The notes beneath the pieces are model-generated. The model worked only from the letters and a program-made list of their open reading frames with translations, did no database searches and was not told the DNA's origin. From contig NZ_JAAQRC020000001.1 of assembly GCF_019216885.1 (NCBI RefSeq), positions 3,206,501 to 3,270,500 on the forward strand: 64,000 nucleotides of DNA, read 5' to 3'. Shown here piece by piece: positions 35,926 through 44,799 of the stretch. The position numbers were made by a program, and so were the translations under genes. Each line of letters starts with the position of its first letter. Positions within the stretch are counted from its first letter, which is position 1. This DNA comes from Methylobacterium sp. SyP6R (lineage in GTDB: Bacteria > Pseudomonadota > Alphaproteobacteria > Rhizobiales > Beijerinckiaceae).

Positions 35926-36651
35926 ATGCCCGTGCAGGAGCAATCCCTGACCCCGTCCCCAGCCTTGAATGCACGCTTCGCCCCCGACGGCCGGCCCCTG
36001 AGCCTCGTCTGGACCTACACGCCGCGCGAGTTGCTGGCCGACGGCGTCGTCCACGTGGTCGGGGTCAGCCTCGGCGTGATCGGTGCCCTGGCGCTGACGA
36101 TCGGCGCCGTCCTGTCGAAGCTCAGCCCCGCCGAGACGGCGTCGGTCGCGATCTACGCCGCCGGCCTCGTTGCGATGCTCGGCACCTCCGCCGCCTACAA
36201 CATGTGCCCGGTCGGCCGGCTGAAATGGCGCCTGCGCCGGGCCGACCATGCCACCATCTTCCTGATGATCGCCGGCACCTACACGCCGCTCGTCACCCTC
36301 GTCGGCACCGACAGCTTCGCCTTCGGCCTGCTCGCCGGGATCTGGCTCGTGGCGGCGGCGGGCGCGATCGTGAAGCTGACCCTGCCGGGCCGCTTCGACC
36401 GGCTGGCCATCGCGCTCTACCTGGCGCTCGGCTGGAGCGGCATCATGGCCTACGAGTCGGTCATCGCCGCCCTGTCGCCCCCGGCCCTGTGGCTGCTCGC
36501 CGCCGGCGGCCTGCTCTATTCCCTCGGGGTGATTTTTCACGTCTGGCGGCAATTGCCGTTCCAGAACGCGATCTGGCACGGCTTCGTGCTGGCGGCCGCT
36601 GCCTGCCACTACGGCGCGGTGTTCCGCAGCGTGCTCGATGCGGGAATGTGA
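35926..36651 (+). CDS. Hemolysin III / PAQR family membrane protein
   Basis: A 241-residue seven-helix membrane protein. The PAQR/HlyIII family signature is visible as LLADGVVHVVGVSLGVIGAL, the SAAYNMCPVGRLKWRLRRAD region with DHATIFLMIAGTYTPL, and a C-terminal HAC-type HGFVLAAAACHY. Conserved His and Asp residues suggest a zinc-dependent hydrolase-like site; the physiological role is not settled. Start at 35926 has GGAGG upstream (AGGAGCGGAGG). Confidence 0.9.
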   Translation: MPVQEQSLTPSPALNARFAPDGRPLSLVWTYTPRELLADGVVHVVGVSLGVIGALALTIGAVLSKLSPAETASVAIYAAGLVAMLGTSAAYNMCPVGRLKWRLRRADHATIFLMIAGTYTPLVTLVGTDSFAFGLLAGIWLVAAAGAIVKLTLPGRFDRLAIALYLALGWSGIMAYESVIAALSPPALWLLAAGGLLYSLGVIFHVWRQLPFQNAIWHGFVLAAAACHYGAVFRSVLDAGM

Positions 36652-36774
36652 GGCGCATCGAGCGGGATGGCCCTGCCTCGGCGACGCCGAGATGGGCGTA
36701 CACCATTCATCCTATCCGGAACCTCAGGACGAGGTCGGGATGGGACGACGCGTACGATACCGTCGAACCAGCGC

Positions 36775-37023
36775 TCAGAACGGCGTGTAATCCCCGCCAT
36801 CCGTGATCGTGTCGAGCGCCCGCTCGATCGACGTCACGGCATCCAGCACCATCTGCACCGTGCGCTCGGCCTCGGTGCGCGGCCGGCCAAGGGCGGCGGC
36901 GCGGGCGCCGATGTCGTGCAGCTGCTCGGCGATCGTCACCAGGTCGGAGACGACCGACGCGGTGGCGCGGGCGGCGGCATCGGGCGCCGGACGCGGGCGC
37001 AGCAGGGGAACGACGTTGCTCAT
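36775..37023 (-). CDS. Small hypothetical protein
   Basis: An 82-residue protein (MSNVVPLLRPRPAPDAAARA...), with a single helical core (about 22-72) rich in Ala and Glu and no recognised family. The start at 37023 has GAGAGTCC upstream. Probably a cytoplasmic helical protein. Confidence 0.55.
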   Translation of the reverse strand: MSNVVPLLRPRPAPDAAARATASVVSDLVTIAEQLHDIGARAAALGRPRTEAERTVQMVLDAVTSIERALDTITDGGDYTPF

Positions 37024-37254
37024 CGGGCCGGACTCTCGCGCAAAGCTCGGGACTCCGCCAGCCGGAGAATCGCAGCCCTCCACACATTCCGCACGGCGCG
37101 GCGCGGGAGGCACAGGGGAGGGGCTTTACCGCCGTCGCCGCCCCCGGCGCCTTGACGGGGGGACGGGAGCCGGGCACCCCGGCTGGACTGTCAGATCCAA
37201 AACGCCCTCGATTCGACATCCGCGAGTCGGCAGGCCCGAACGTCAGGACCCTCC

Positions 37255-37470
37255 ATGCGCTTCCTTCATGCCGCCGCGGCGTTCACCCTCGCCTGCCTCG
37301 CCGCCGCCTGCACCAGCAGCGGCGACCCGCGCGGCACCGGCCTCGCCGAGAGTTTCGACACCAAGAACTACGTGCGCTCGAACGACACCAACGGGACCCA
37401 GCGCCGGCCCGACGTGAACCGCGTCTTCACCCAGCCGTCGATCCCGAGCATCTCGAACCGCGGCTTCTGA
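37255..37470 (+). CDS. Small lipoprotein
   Basis: A 71-residue precursor with a type II signal peptide: MRFLHAAAAFTLACLAAAC, lipobox LAAAC, cleaved before C19. The mature part is about 53 residues, hydrophilic, with Asn/Asp/Thr-rich sequence. Lgt earlier in the window would modify it. Function unknown. Preceded by AGGACCCTCC, with a possible AGGA site. Confidence 0.7.
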   Translation: MRFLHAAAAFTLACLAAACTSSGDPRGTGLAESFDTKNYVRSNDTNGTQRRPDVNRVFTQPSIPSISNRGF

Positions 37471-37555
37471 CCCCGTCATCCGGCGGCGAAAGCACCGCAA
37501 GATCGCGTCGTGACACGGGATATGACAGTGGCCCGACGCCTGCCGGTCATCGGAC

Positions 37556-37836
37556 TTTCCCAGCCTCAACCTCATCCTGATACCAACGGTCGTTGGAAAC
37601 GACCTTTGGTTCCGCTCTCGAATTTTCGCCAAGCCTCTGGCTTGAAATCGAAAATTCGAGATGGATCAATGGCCCGATGCGTCAGCATCTTGGGCCATTG
37701 GTATGAGGTGTCAGTCGATCAAAGATCGACTGACCTCGAAGGAGGGCTCCAGATGCCACGGCAATTCCTGGAGGCCTCCTTCGAGGCTCAGCGATCTCCG
37801 ATCGCCCGCACCTCAGGATGAGGTCGCGGGTGGGAC
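37556..37836 (+). repeat. Cruciform interspersed repeat, copy B (interrupted by a 123-bp insert)
   Basis: The same structured repeat as at 19164-20259 and 55928-56093. The hairpin here is AGTCGATC-AAA-GATCGACT and the large hairpin uses CGAAGGAGGGCTCCAG with a slightly diverged partner. It is split at the TGA target position by a short MITE-like insert. Similarity to copy A continues about 45 bp past the outer stem. Confidence 0.85.
37581..37703. mobile_element. 123-bp MITE-like insertion
   Basis: The insert begins TACCAACGG and ends CCATTGGTA, an imperfect terminal inverted repeat (8 of 9). TGA flanks it on both sides (37578-37580 and 37704-37706). Inside is a 12-bp perfect hairpin, CTCGAATTTTCG (37617-37628) with CGAAAATTCGAG (37649-37660). 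It has no coding capacity. It sits at the same target position in the cruciform repeat as the IS5-family element at 19189. Confidence 0.75.
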
Positions 37837-37934
37837 GGGCCGGAGCCCGTAGGTGAACGGTCCTGTCGTGCACCGTGACGTTGCAGCCGGCATTCGCTCC
37901 AATCAGACATTACTCGAGCGCCGCCGGCCTCCCG

Positions 37935-38429
37935 TCAGCGCCCGCGGAACAGCGGATGCTCGACCTTGTCGCCCGGATGCAGACCGAGGCGCGCGGCGGT
38001 GCCGGCATTGAGCTCGAGCACGCCGAGCACCGGCTCGCCGGAGGTGATGGTGCGGGTCGAGAGCGGCTCGGTATCGGCGGCGATGCGCGCCACCGTGCCG
38101 TCGGCGCGGATGAACAGCATGTCGAGCGGCAGGTAGGTGTTCTTCATCCACATCGCGACCGGCTCGGTGCGTTCGAAGTCGAACAGCATGCCGCGGTCGG
38201 GCGCCATGGAGCGGCGGAACATCAGCCCCTGGGCGCGCCCGGCATCGTCGCGCATCACCTCGACCTGGAAGGTGTGGCGGCCGTTGCGGGAGGCGATGGT
38301 CAGCGGCTCGAACGGACCGTCGGCGAGAACCGCCGAAGGCAGGAGCAGGAGGATGAGGGCGGCGAGGAGCCGGCGGGGGGAGGCCACCAGGGCCGAGGCC
38401 GCGAGGGGCCGTGCGAAGCGGAGCGACAT
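37935..38429 (-). CDS. DUF192 family exported protein
   Basis: A 164-residue protein with an N-terminal signal sequence or anchor (about residues 1-36) and a DUF192 domain (about 45-160) showing GLMFRRSMAPDRGMLFDFE, the core MWMKNTYLPLDMLFI and a C-terminal HPGDKVEHPLFRG. The family's function is unknown. It is downstream of the double cold-shock gene on the same strand, a pairing I have seen in other Rhizobiales. Confidence 0.9.
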   Translation of the reverse strand: MSLRFARPLAASALVASPRRLLAALILLLLPSAVLADGPFEPLTIASRNGRHTFQVEVMRDDAGRAQGLMFRRSMAPDRGMLFDFERTEPVAMWMKNTYLPLDMLFIRADGTVARIAADTEPLSTRTITSGEPVLGVLELNAGTAARLGLHPGDKVEHPLFRGR

Positions 38430-38545
38430 GAGGGTGAGCTAGCGCATTCCGCCGCGAAAGGGATGGGGGCTCGGCGACCGGAAACACAGGCGAATCGAAA
38501 ATGCCGCGCCGCCCGCCTGGCGGCGCACGGCGTGGTGCCAGGCGC

Positions 38546-39184
38546 TCAGTGCGACGAGGGCGGCCCCGCCCCCACGCTCGCCTCGCTCAGGAGGCGGACC
38601 TCGGCGGCCATCAGGCCCTTCGAGCCGTCGCCGTAGCGCACCATGACGTGCTCGCCGGGCTTCAGCTCGGCGATGCCGTAGCGGCGCAGGGTCTCCATGT
38701 GGACGAAGATGTCCGGCGTGCCGTCGCCGCGGCTGAGGAAGCCGAAGCCGCGCAGGCGGTTGAACCACTTCACCACCGCGGTCTCCAGGCCGCTGGTCGG
38801 CACCACGGTGACGTGGGTGCGCGGCATCGGCAGCTCGGCCGGATGGGTCGCCGTCGACTGGTCGAGGGAGATCACCCGGAAGGCCTGCCAGCCGCGGGGG
38901 CGCTGCACCGCCTCGACCACGATCCGCGCGCCCTCGCTGGCGCTCTGGTGGCCGTCGCGGCGCAGGCAGGTGACGTGGAGCAGGACGTCGGCTGCGCCGC
39001 TATCCGGCACGATGAAACCGAAGCCCTTCGCCACGTCGAACCACTTGATGCGGCCGCTCACCTCGACGAGTTCGGTCGGGCGTTCCACCGCCGCGTCGAG
39101 CACGGGTTTGGTGTCGCGCGCGCCGTCCCCGAACGCACCCGCTGGCCGTTCCCAGGCGTGGCCTGAACCGAACTCGTCCGACAT
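38546..39184 (-). CDS. Cold-shock protein with two CSD domains
   Basis: A 212-residue protein from the ATG at 39184 (an ATG three codons earlier, 39193, is possible). Two cold-shock domains: the first at about 44-110 with [17 protein letters not shown] and a DVLLHV RNP2-like motif, the second at about 138-205 with [15 protein letters not shown] and DIFVHM. It should bind single-stranded RNA or DNA. An internal linker carries HVTVVPTSG. Double-CSD proteins are typical of alphaproteobacteria. Confidence 0.93.
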   Translation of the reverse strand: MSDEFGSGHAWERPAGAFGDGARDTKPVLDAAVERPTELVEVSGRIKWFDVAKGFGFIVPDSGAADVLLHVTCLRRDGHQSASEGARIVVEAVQRPRGWQAFRVISLDQSTATHPAELPMPRTHVTVVPTSGLETAVVKWFNRLRGFGFLSRGDGTPDIFVHMETLRRYGIAELKPGEHVMVRYGDGSKGLMAAEVRLLSEASVGAGPPSSH

Positions 39185-39428
39185 CGTAAGCAACCCACTC
39201 GAATCGCGTCGCGCGCTTCACCGGCAGATTAACAAAGTCATGACTCCGGGGAAGCCCAAATCGGCCGAGTTGAGACGGAGAAGGGGTGATGTCCTCGCCG
39301 GATTCGCCCGGCCGGCGGGCATTCTGCAATCCGGTGAGGCAAGTTTCCGGAGTCGCGCGCGAGGATTGCGGCACCGACTAAAATCCTACACCCGCTCCTG
39401 CGCGTTTTCGTCGCAGGGGCGGACGGGG

Positions 39429-40505
39429 ATGCCGGCCGCGATCCGGCTCGGCTATGAGCACGCCGGCACATGCCGCTTCGGAGACGCCGCGATTCAGACC
39501 TCGATTCCCTCCGCTCCGCCCCCTGCCGCCCCGCCCCTTGCCGCCGCGCCGGTCCGGCGCCTCGCCGTCATCGACCTCGCCCGCGGCGTCGCGCTCCTGG
39601 CGATGGCGCTCTATCACCTGACCTGGGACCTCGGTTTCCTGCGGCTGACGCCCGAGAATGCCGCCCTGTCGTCGGTCGGGAAGGCGTCGGCGCACGGCAT
39701 CGCCGGCAGCTTCCTGGTGCTGGTCGGGATCAGCCTCGTTCTGGCAAGGGGCCGGAGAGCCGGGTGGTGGCGCCCCTACCTGGCGCGCCTCGGTCGCATC
39801 GCCCTGGCGGCGGTCGCCATCTCGCTCGCCACCTTCTTCCTGTTCCCTGATTCGTGGATCTTCTTCGGCATCCTGCACTGCATCGCCCTGTCGAGCGTGC
39901 TGGCCCTGCCGGCGCTCGTGGCGCCGCTGCCGCTGGTCGCGCTCGCCGCTGCTCTCGTCTTCGCCGGCCCGACGCTGGCGGGCCTCACGGGCACACCGGC
40001 CGTCCTCGACGCGCCGGGGCTGTACTTCCTCGGGCTCGGCGCCGTCGTGCCGACGACGAACGACTACGTGCCGCTGTTTCCCTGGTTCGGTTTCGTGCTG
40101 GCGGGGGTGGGGCTCGGCCGGCTCGCCCTGCCGCGCCTCGCGGCGTCGCGGATCGGAGCCTGGGCGCCGCGCAGCCGGATCGGGCGGCTCGCCACGGGAG
40201 CCGGGCGGCACAGCCTCGCGGTCTATCTCGTGCACCAGCCGCTGCTGCTCGGGCTGCTCTACGGGGTCGCGTCGGTGAGCGGGCCGCATCCCCGGGCGGG
40301 ACAGGCGCAGTTCCTGCGCGAGTACCGGGCCAATTGCGCGGAGGCCGGCGGCGGCACGGCGACCTGCCGGGTGGCGGCGCGCTGCGTGCTGGGGCGCCTG
40401 CGCGACGAGGGCCTGTGGCGGGCAGGCGGCGACTTCACGGGCGAGGAGCAGGCCCGGGCGATCGCGGTGTCGCGGACCTGCTTCAGGGAGGCGGGCGGGG
40501 GTTGA
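39429..40505 (+). CDS. Heparan-alpha-glucosaminide N-acetyltransferase-like membrane protein (DUF1624)
   Basis: A 358-residue multi-pass membrane protein with about eight helices. The family start appears as RRLAVIDLARGVALLAMALYH, then SFLVLVGISLVLARG, GILHCIALSSVLALP and NDYVPLFPWFGFVLAGVGLG, ending with HSLAVYLVHQPLLLGLLYG. The family transfers acyl groups across membranes in some members. An extra 75-residue C-terminal tail has several Cys residues. Start at 39429 (MPAAIRLGYEH) follows GGACGGGG. Confidence 0.85.
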   Translation: MPAAIRLGYEHAGTCRFGDAAIQTSIPSAPPPAAPPLAAAPVRRLAVIDLARGVALLAMALYHLTWDLGFLRLTPENAALSSVGKASAHGIAGSFLVLVGISLVLARGRRAGWWRPYLARLGRIALAAVAISLATFFLFPDSWIFFGILHCIALSSVLALPALVAPLPLVALAAALVFAGPTLAGLTGTPAVLDAPGLYFLGLGAVVPTTNDYVPLFPWFGFVLAGVGLGRLALPRLAASRIGAWAPRSRIGRLATGAGRHSLAVYLVHQPLLLGLLYGVASVSGPHPRAGQAQFLREYRANCAEAGGGTATCRVAARCVLGRLRDEGLWRAGGDFTGEEQARAIAVSRTCFREAGGG

Positions 40506-40515
40506 GCCCCGCCCG
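40492..40515. terminator. Bidirectional hairpin between convergent genes
   Basis: CGGGCGGGG (40492-40500) pairs with CCCCGCCCG (40507-40515), loop 6 nt, across the stop codon of the DUF1624 gene and 8 bp from the efp stop codon. No T-run. Confidence 0.5.
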
Positions 40516-40522
40516 ATATCGA

Positions 40523-41092
40523 TCAGTCCTTGGCGCGCTCGACGTAGGCGCCGTCCGCCGTCATGACGACGATGCGGGTGCCGGTGCCGATATGCGGCGG
40601 CACCAGGGTGCGGATGCCGTTCGAGAGCGTGGCGGGCTTGTAGGACGAGGACGCGGTCTGGCCCTTGGTGACCGGCTCGGTATCCGTCACCTCGAGGGTG
40701 ACGCGCTGGGGCAGCTCGAGGGCCAGCGGCACGCCGTTATGGGTCGAGAGCATCACCGCCATGCCCTCCTGGAGGTAGGCGGCCTGGTCGCCGATCACGT
40801 CCTGCGGCACGGCGATCTGCTCGTAGGATTCCGGGTTCATGAAGTGGAACCCCTCGCCGTCGCTGTACAGGAAGGTGTGCTCCCGGTCCTCGACATAGGC
40901 GCGCTCGACCTGCTCGGTGGTGCGGTAGCGCTCCGAGACCTTCACGCCGTCGGTGATCCGGCGCATGTCGAGCTGGGTGACCGGGGTACCCTTGCCGGGA
41001 TGGATGTTCTCGGCGGAGAGGATCACGTAGAGCCGGCCGTCCTTGTCGACGACGTTGCCTTTGCGGAGTGAGCTGGCGATGACCTTCGGCAC
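40523..41092 (-). CDS. efp: Elongation factor P
   Basis: A 189-residue translation factor that binds between the P and E sites and relieves stalling at polyproline. The start is GTG at 41092 ([19 protein letters not shown]), giving the family length. The tip loop reads [12 protein letters not shown], with the lysine that EpmA modifies. The C-terminal OB domains follow to residue 189. The EpmA and EpmB genes are divergently placed 154 bp away, so the modification system is local. Confidence 0.95.
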   Translation of the reverse strand: MPKVIASSLRKGNVVDKDGRLYVILSAENIHPGKGTPVTQLDMRRITDGVKVSERYRTTEQVERAYVEDREHTFLYSDGEGFHFMNPESYEQIAVPQDVIGDQAAYLQEGMAVMLSTHNGVPLALELPQRVTLEVTDTEPVTKGQTASSSYKPATLSNGIRTLVPPHIGTGTRIVVMTADGAYVERAKD

Positions 41093-41246
41093 GGGGCGAA
41101 TCCTGGACTGGAAGCGTTGACAGAGAGCGGCGGCGTCCGCCAAGCCGCGGGCGTCGCGCGCCGCGCCGGCAGAGGATGCCTTCGGCCCGCCCTATCGCAT
41201 CTCAGGCGCCACCGCCAGTCGCCCGCCACTCGATGATAGCCGACCC

Positions 41247-42314
41247 ATGACCTCCGCTTCGCCCTGGTGGGCCCCTCACGTCCATGCCGACCGTCGGCCG
41301 CGGCTCCTGGCCCGCAACCGCATCGCCGCCGCCCTGCGGGCGTGGTTTTCGGCCCGCGACTTCGTCGAGGTCGAGGCCGCGATCCTCCAGGTCTCGCCCG
41401 GCAACGAGGCGCATCTCTCGGCCTTTTCCACCACGGCGATCGGGCCCGACGGGGCGGAACACCCGCTCTATCTCCACACCTCTCCGGAATTCGCCTGCAA
41501 GAAGCTGCTGGCGGCGGGCGAGGCGCGGCTGTTCAGTCTCGGCCCGGTCTACCGCAACCGCGAGCGCGGGGCGCTGCACCACCCGGAATTCACCATGCTC
41601 GAATGGTACCGGGCGGGCGAGACCTATGACGGCCTGATGCGGGACTGCGCCGCTATCTTGCGCCTCGCCGCCGAGACGGCCGGCACCACGATCTTCACCT
41701 GTCGCGGGATCGAGGCCGATCCCTTCGCCGAGCCGGAGCGGCTCACCGTGGCGGAGGCCTTCCGGCGCCATGCCGGCATCGACCTGCTCGCGACGGTGGC
41801 GCCGGATGCGGGCACCGACCGGCCGGCGCTCGCCGCGGCTCTGCACGAGGCCGGCATCCGCACCGCGCCCGATGACACCTGGGCCGACCTGTTCAGCCGG
41901 GTGATGGTCGAGCGGGTCGAGCCGGCCCTCGGCCGCGGCCGGGCGACGATCCTGTGCGAGTATCCGATTCCCGAGGCGGCGCTGGCCCGGCCGAGCCCGG
42001 CCGATCCGCGGGTGGCGGAGCGGTTCGAGCTCTATGCGTGCGGCGTCGAGCTCGCCAACGCCTTCGGCGAACTGACCGATCCGGCCGAGCAGCGCCGGCG
42101 CTTCACCGCCGAGATGCACGAGAAGGAGCGCGTCTACGGCGAGCGCTACCCCCTCGACGAGGATTTTTTGAGTGCTCTCGGGCAGATGCCGGAGGCGAGC
42201 GGCATCGCGCTCGGCTTCGACCGGCTCGTCATGCTGGCGACCGGCGCCCGCCGGATCGAGGACGTGATCTGGACGCCGATGGCCGAGTATTCCCAGTCCG
42301 AGGGACCACGGTGA
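41247..42314 (+). CDS. epmA: EF-P lysine ligase EpmA (GenX/PoxA)
   Basis: A 355-residue class II lysyl-tRNA synthetase homologue without the anticodon-binding domain; it attaches (R)-beta-lysine to EF-P. Motif 1 region FVEVEAAILQVSPGNEAHLS, motif 2 YRNRERGALHHPEFTMLEWY and motif 3 GIALGFDRLVMLATGA are present. The stop codon overlaps the GTG start of epmB (GTGA at 42311-42314). Confidence 0.95.
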   Translation: MTSASPWWAPHVHADRRPRLLARNRIAAALRAWFSARDFVEVEAAILQVSPGNEAHLSAFSTTAIGPDGAEHPLYLHTSPEFACKKLLAAGEARLFSLGPVYRNRERGALHHPEFTMLEWYRAGETYDGLMRDCAAILRLAAETAGTTIFTCRGIEADPFAEPERLTVAEAFRRHAGIDLLATVAPDAGTDRPALAAALHEAGIRTAPDDTWADLFSRVMVERVEPALGRGRATILCEYPIPEAALARPSPADPRVAERFELYACGVELANAFGELTDPAEQRRRFTAEMHEKERVYGERYPLDEDFLSALGQMPEASGIALGFDRLVMLATGARRIEDVIWTPMAEYSQSEGPR

Positions 42315-43384
42315 GCGGGGCGATCCGCAACGCGGGCGATCTCGCGGCGCGCGGGCTGGTGCCGGCGCAGCGCCTGCCGGCGCTCGAACGGGTGGCGGCG
42401 CGCTACGCGGTGTCGATCACCCCGGAGGTGGCCGAGCTGATCGGGGACCCCAACGACGGCATCGGCCGGCAATTCGTGCCGCGGGCCGAGGAGCTGGTCA
42501 CGACCCCGGAGGAGCGGGCCGACCCGATCGGCGACGAGGCCCATGCGCCGGTCCCCGGCATCGTCCACCGCTATCCCGACCGGGTGCTCCTGAAGCCCCT
42601 CCATGTCTGCCCGGTCTATTGCCGCTTCTGCTTCCGCCGCGAGGTGGTGGGGCCGGACGGGCAGGGCAGCCTCACCGAGGCCGAGCTCGATGCGGCCCTG
42701 GCCTACATCGCCGCCCGGCCGGAGATCTGGGAGGTGGTGGTGACCGGGGGCGATCCGCTGGTGCTCTCGCCCCGGCGCCTCGGCCGCATCGCATCGGCGC
42801 TGAAGGACATCCCGCATGTCCGGGTGCTGCGGCTCCATACCCGCGTGCCGGTGGTCGATCCGGCCCGGGTCGATGCGGCGCTGATCGCGGCGCTCAAGTC
42901 GTTCGAGGGCGCGGTGTTCGTCGCGCTCCATGCCAACCACCCGCGGGAATTTTTCGACGACGCCCGCGCGGCCATCGCGCGGCTCGTCGATGCCGGGATC
43001 CCGATGGTGAGCCAGTCGGTGCTACTCGCTGGCGTCAACGACGATCCCGACACGCTGGCCGCCCTGATGCGGGCCTTCGTCGAGAACCGGATCAAGCCCT
43101 ATTACCTGCATCACGGCGACCTCGCCCCGGGCACCGGCCACCTGCGCACCACCCTCGATCACGGCCGGGACCTGATGCGTGCCTTGCGCGGCCGGCTGTC
43201 CGGGCTGGCGCAGCCGACCTACGTCCTCGACATCCCGGGCGGATACGGCAAGGTGCCGGTCGGACCGGGCTATCTGGCGGGAGGGCCCGTCGGCTGGACC
43301 GTCACCGACCCGACGGGCGCGACCCACGCCTACCCGCCGAGATCTGAGGAGGACACGCCATGCGCAGGCTCTGGGGACGGCTGA
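42311..43384 (+). CDS. epmB: EF-P beta-lysylation protein EpmB (lysine 2,3-aminomutase family)
   Basis: A 357-residue radical-SAM enzyme that makes (R)-beta-lysine from lysine for EpmA. The CxxxCxxC cluster site is HVCPVYCRFCFRREVVG, followed by VVTGGDPLVLSP and the C-terminal LHHGDLAPGTGHLR and PTYVLDIPGGYGKVPVG. The start is GTG, coupled to epmA. The 3' end overlaps the next gene by 25 bp. Confidence 0.93.
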   Translation: MSGAIRNAGDLAARGLVPAQRLPALERVAARYAVSITPEVAELIGDPNDGIGRQFVPRAEELVTTPEERADPIGDEAHAPVPGIVHRYPDRVLLKPLHVCPVYCRFCFRREVVGPDGQGSLTEAELDAALAYIAARPEIWEVVVTGGDPLVLSPRRLGRIASALKDIPHVRVLRLHTRVPVVDPARVDAALIAALKSFEGAVFVALHANHPREFFDDARAAIARLVDAGIPMVSQSVLLAGVNDDPDTLAALMRAFVENRIKPYYLHHGDLAPGTGHLRTTLDHGRDLMRALRGRLSGLAQPTYVLDIPGGYGKVPVGPGYLAGGPVGWTVTDPTGATHAYPPRSEEDTPCAGSGDG

Positions 43385-43977
43385 GTTCCGTCAACGTGCA
43401 GAAGGCGGTGTGGGGGCTCGAAGAGCTGGGTCTCGCTTACGAGCGCATCGAGGCCGGCGGCGCCTTCGGGCGGGTGCGGGATCCGGACTACGTCTCTCTC
43501 AATCCCAACAGCCTCGTGCCGGTCATGGAGGAGGACGGCTTCATCCTCTGGGAATCGAACGCGATCCTGCGCTACCTCGCCCGCGGCCACGGTCTCGGCG
43601 GGTTGTGGCCGGAGCATCCCCAGGCGGAGGCCCTCGTCGACCAATGGCTCGACTGGCAGGCGACCCGCTTCACGCCCGCGACCCGGGATGCGTTCTGGCA
43701 GACCGTGCGTACCCCGCCGGAGAAGCGCGACCAGGCGGTGATCGACCGCTCGGTCGCGGCCTCCGAGGAATGCGCGGCAATCCTCGACGGGCACCTGATG
43801 GGCCGCGCCTACGCGGTCGGCGACCATTTCACCGTGGCCGACATCGCGCTCGGCGCCGCGGCGCATCGCTGGCTCCACCTCGACGTGCCGCGCATCGAGC
43901 GGCCGGCCCTGCGGGCCTGGTACGAGCGCATCCGGGCCCGGCCCGCCGCCGGCGTGGCGCTGCCGCCCTTGAGCTGA
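43360..43977 (+). CDS. Glutathione S-transferase family protein
   Basis: A 205-residue protein with a thioredoxin-like N-terminal domain (RLWGRLSSVNVQKAVWGLEE, then NPNSLVPVMEEDGFILWESN with the cis-Pro VP and the ES glutathione-binding pair) and an all-helical C-terminal domain with VADIALGAAAHRW. The catalytic Ser is probably in the WGRLSSVN stretch. Substrate unknown. It overlaps epmB by 25 bp and is probably cotranscribed. Confidence 0.9.
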   Translation: MRRLWGRLSSVNVQKAVWGLEELGLAYERIEAGGAFGRVRDPDYVSLNPNSLVPVMEEDGFILWESNAILRYLARGHGLGGLWPEHPQAEALVDQWLDWQATRFTPATRDAFWQTVRTPPEKRDQAVIDRSVAASEECAAILDGHLMGRAYAVGDHFTVADIALGAAAHRWLHLDVPRIERPALRAWYERIRARPAAGVALPPLS

Positions 43978-44068
43978 GCCATAGGGCCATGCACCCATGG
44001 CGTGGCCGGCCGCCGCCGGATCGGCTACGTCTCGACCCGTCCTTTTCCTCTACGCCCCCGAAGGCCCG

Positions 44069-44773
44069 ATGCCGCTCGACAAGACCCTCCTCGACGCCCT
44101 GCAGGCCGTCACCACCGCCACCCTCACCACGGTGCTCCTGAAGAAGGGCATCCGCCGCTGCTGGATGCGCGGGCCGATGCCGCGCTTTGCCGCCGGGCAG
44201 CGGGTGGTCGGCCCGGCCTTCACCTTGCGCTTCGTGCCGGCCCGCGAGGATCTGGCGACGCCGGAATCCTGGTCGAGCCCGACCTCGACCCGCGCGGCGA
44301 TCGAGGCGATGCCCGAGGGCTGCATCGCGGTGGTCGACGCGATGGGGATTCAGGATGCCGGCATCTTCGGCGACATCCTGTGCGCGCGGATGAAGAAGCG
44401 CGGCGTCGCGGCGCTGATCACCGACGGCGTCGTGCGCGACGGCGAGGGCGTCGACGGCACCGGCCTGCCGGTCTGGTGCTCGGGCGTCGCGGCGCCGGCC
44501 TCGGTGGCGGGCCTCACCTTCGTCGGCTGGGGCGAGCCGGTCGGCTGCGGCGGCGTCGCGGTCTATCCCGACGACATCGTGGTGGCCGACGGCGACGGCG
44601 CGGTGCTGATCCCGGCGGCGCTCGCCGAGGAAGTGGCGCTCGCCGCCGTCGAGCAGGAGCGCCTCGAACTCTGGATCATGCGCGAGGTCGACAAGGGGTT
44701 GGCCCTGCCGGGCCTCTACCCGCCGAATGCCGAGACCCGCGCCCGCTACGAGGCCGAGACGAACAAGGGCTGA
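44069..44773 (+). CDS. RraA-like aldolase / ribonuclease regulator homologue
   Basis: A 234-residue RraA-family protein (COG0684): TATLTTVLLKKGIRRCWMRG at the N-terminus, VVDAMGIQDAGIFGDILCAR, and the metal-site region ALITDGVVRDGEGVDGTGLP, with GVAVYPDDIVVADGDGAVLIP. Relatives are 4-hydroxy-4-methyl-2-oxoglutarate or 4-carboxy-4-hydroxy-2-oxoadipate aldolases, or RNase E regulators. The acid (AITDGxxRD) motif suggests aldolase or decarboxylase activity. Start at 44069 (MPLDKTLLDAL). Confidence 0.85.
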   Translation: MPLDKTLLDALQAVTTATLTTVLLKKGIRRCWMRGPMPRFAAGQRVVGPAFTLRFVPAREDLATPESWSSPTSTRAAIEAMPEGCIAVVDAMGIQDAGIFGDILCARMKKRGVAALITDGVVRDGEGVDGTGLPVWCSGVAAPASVAGLTFVGWGEPVGCGGVAVYPDDIVVADGDGAVLIPAALAEEVALAAVEQERLELWIMREVDKGLALPGLYPPNAETRARYEAETNKG

Positions 44774-44799
44774 GCCACGCCTGGGCCGGGACGATCCCG

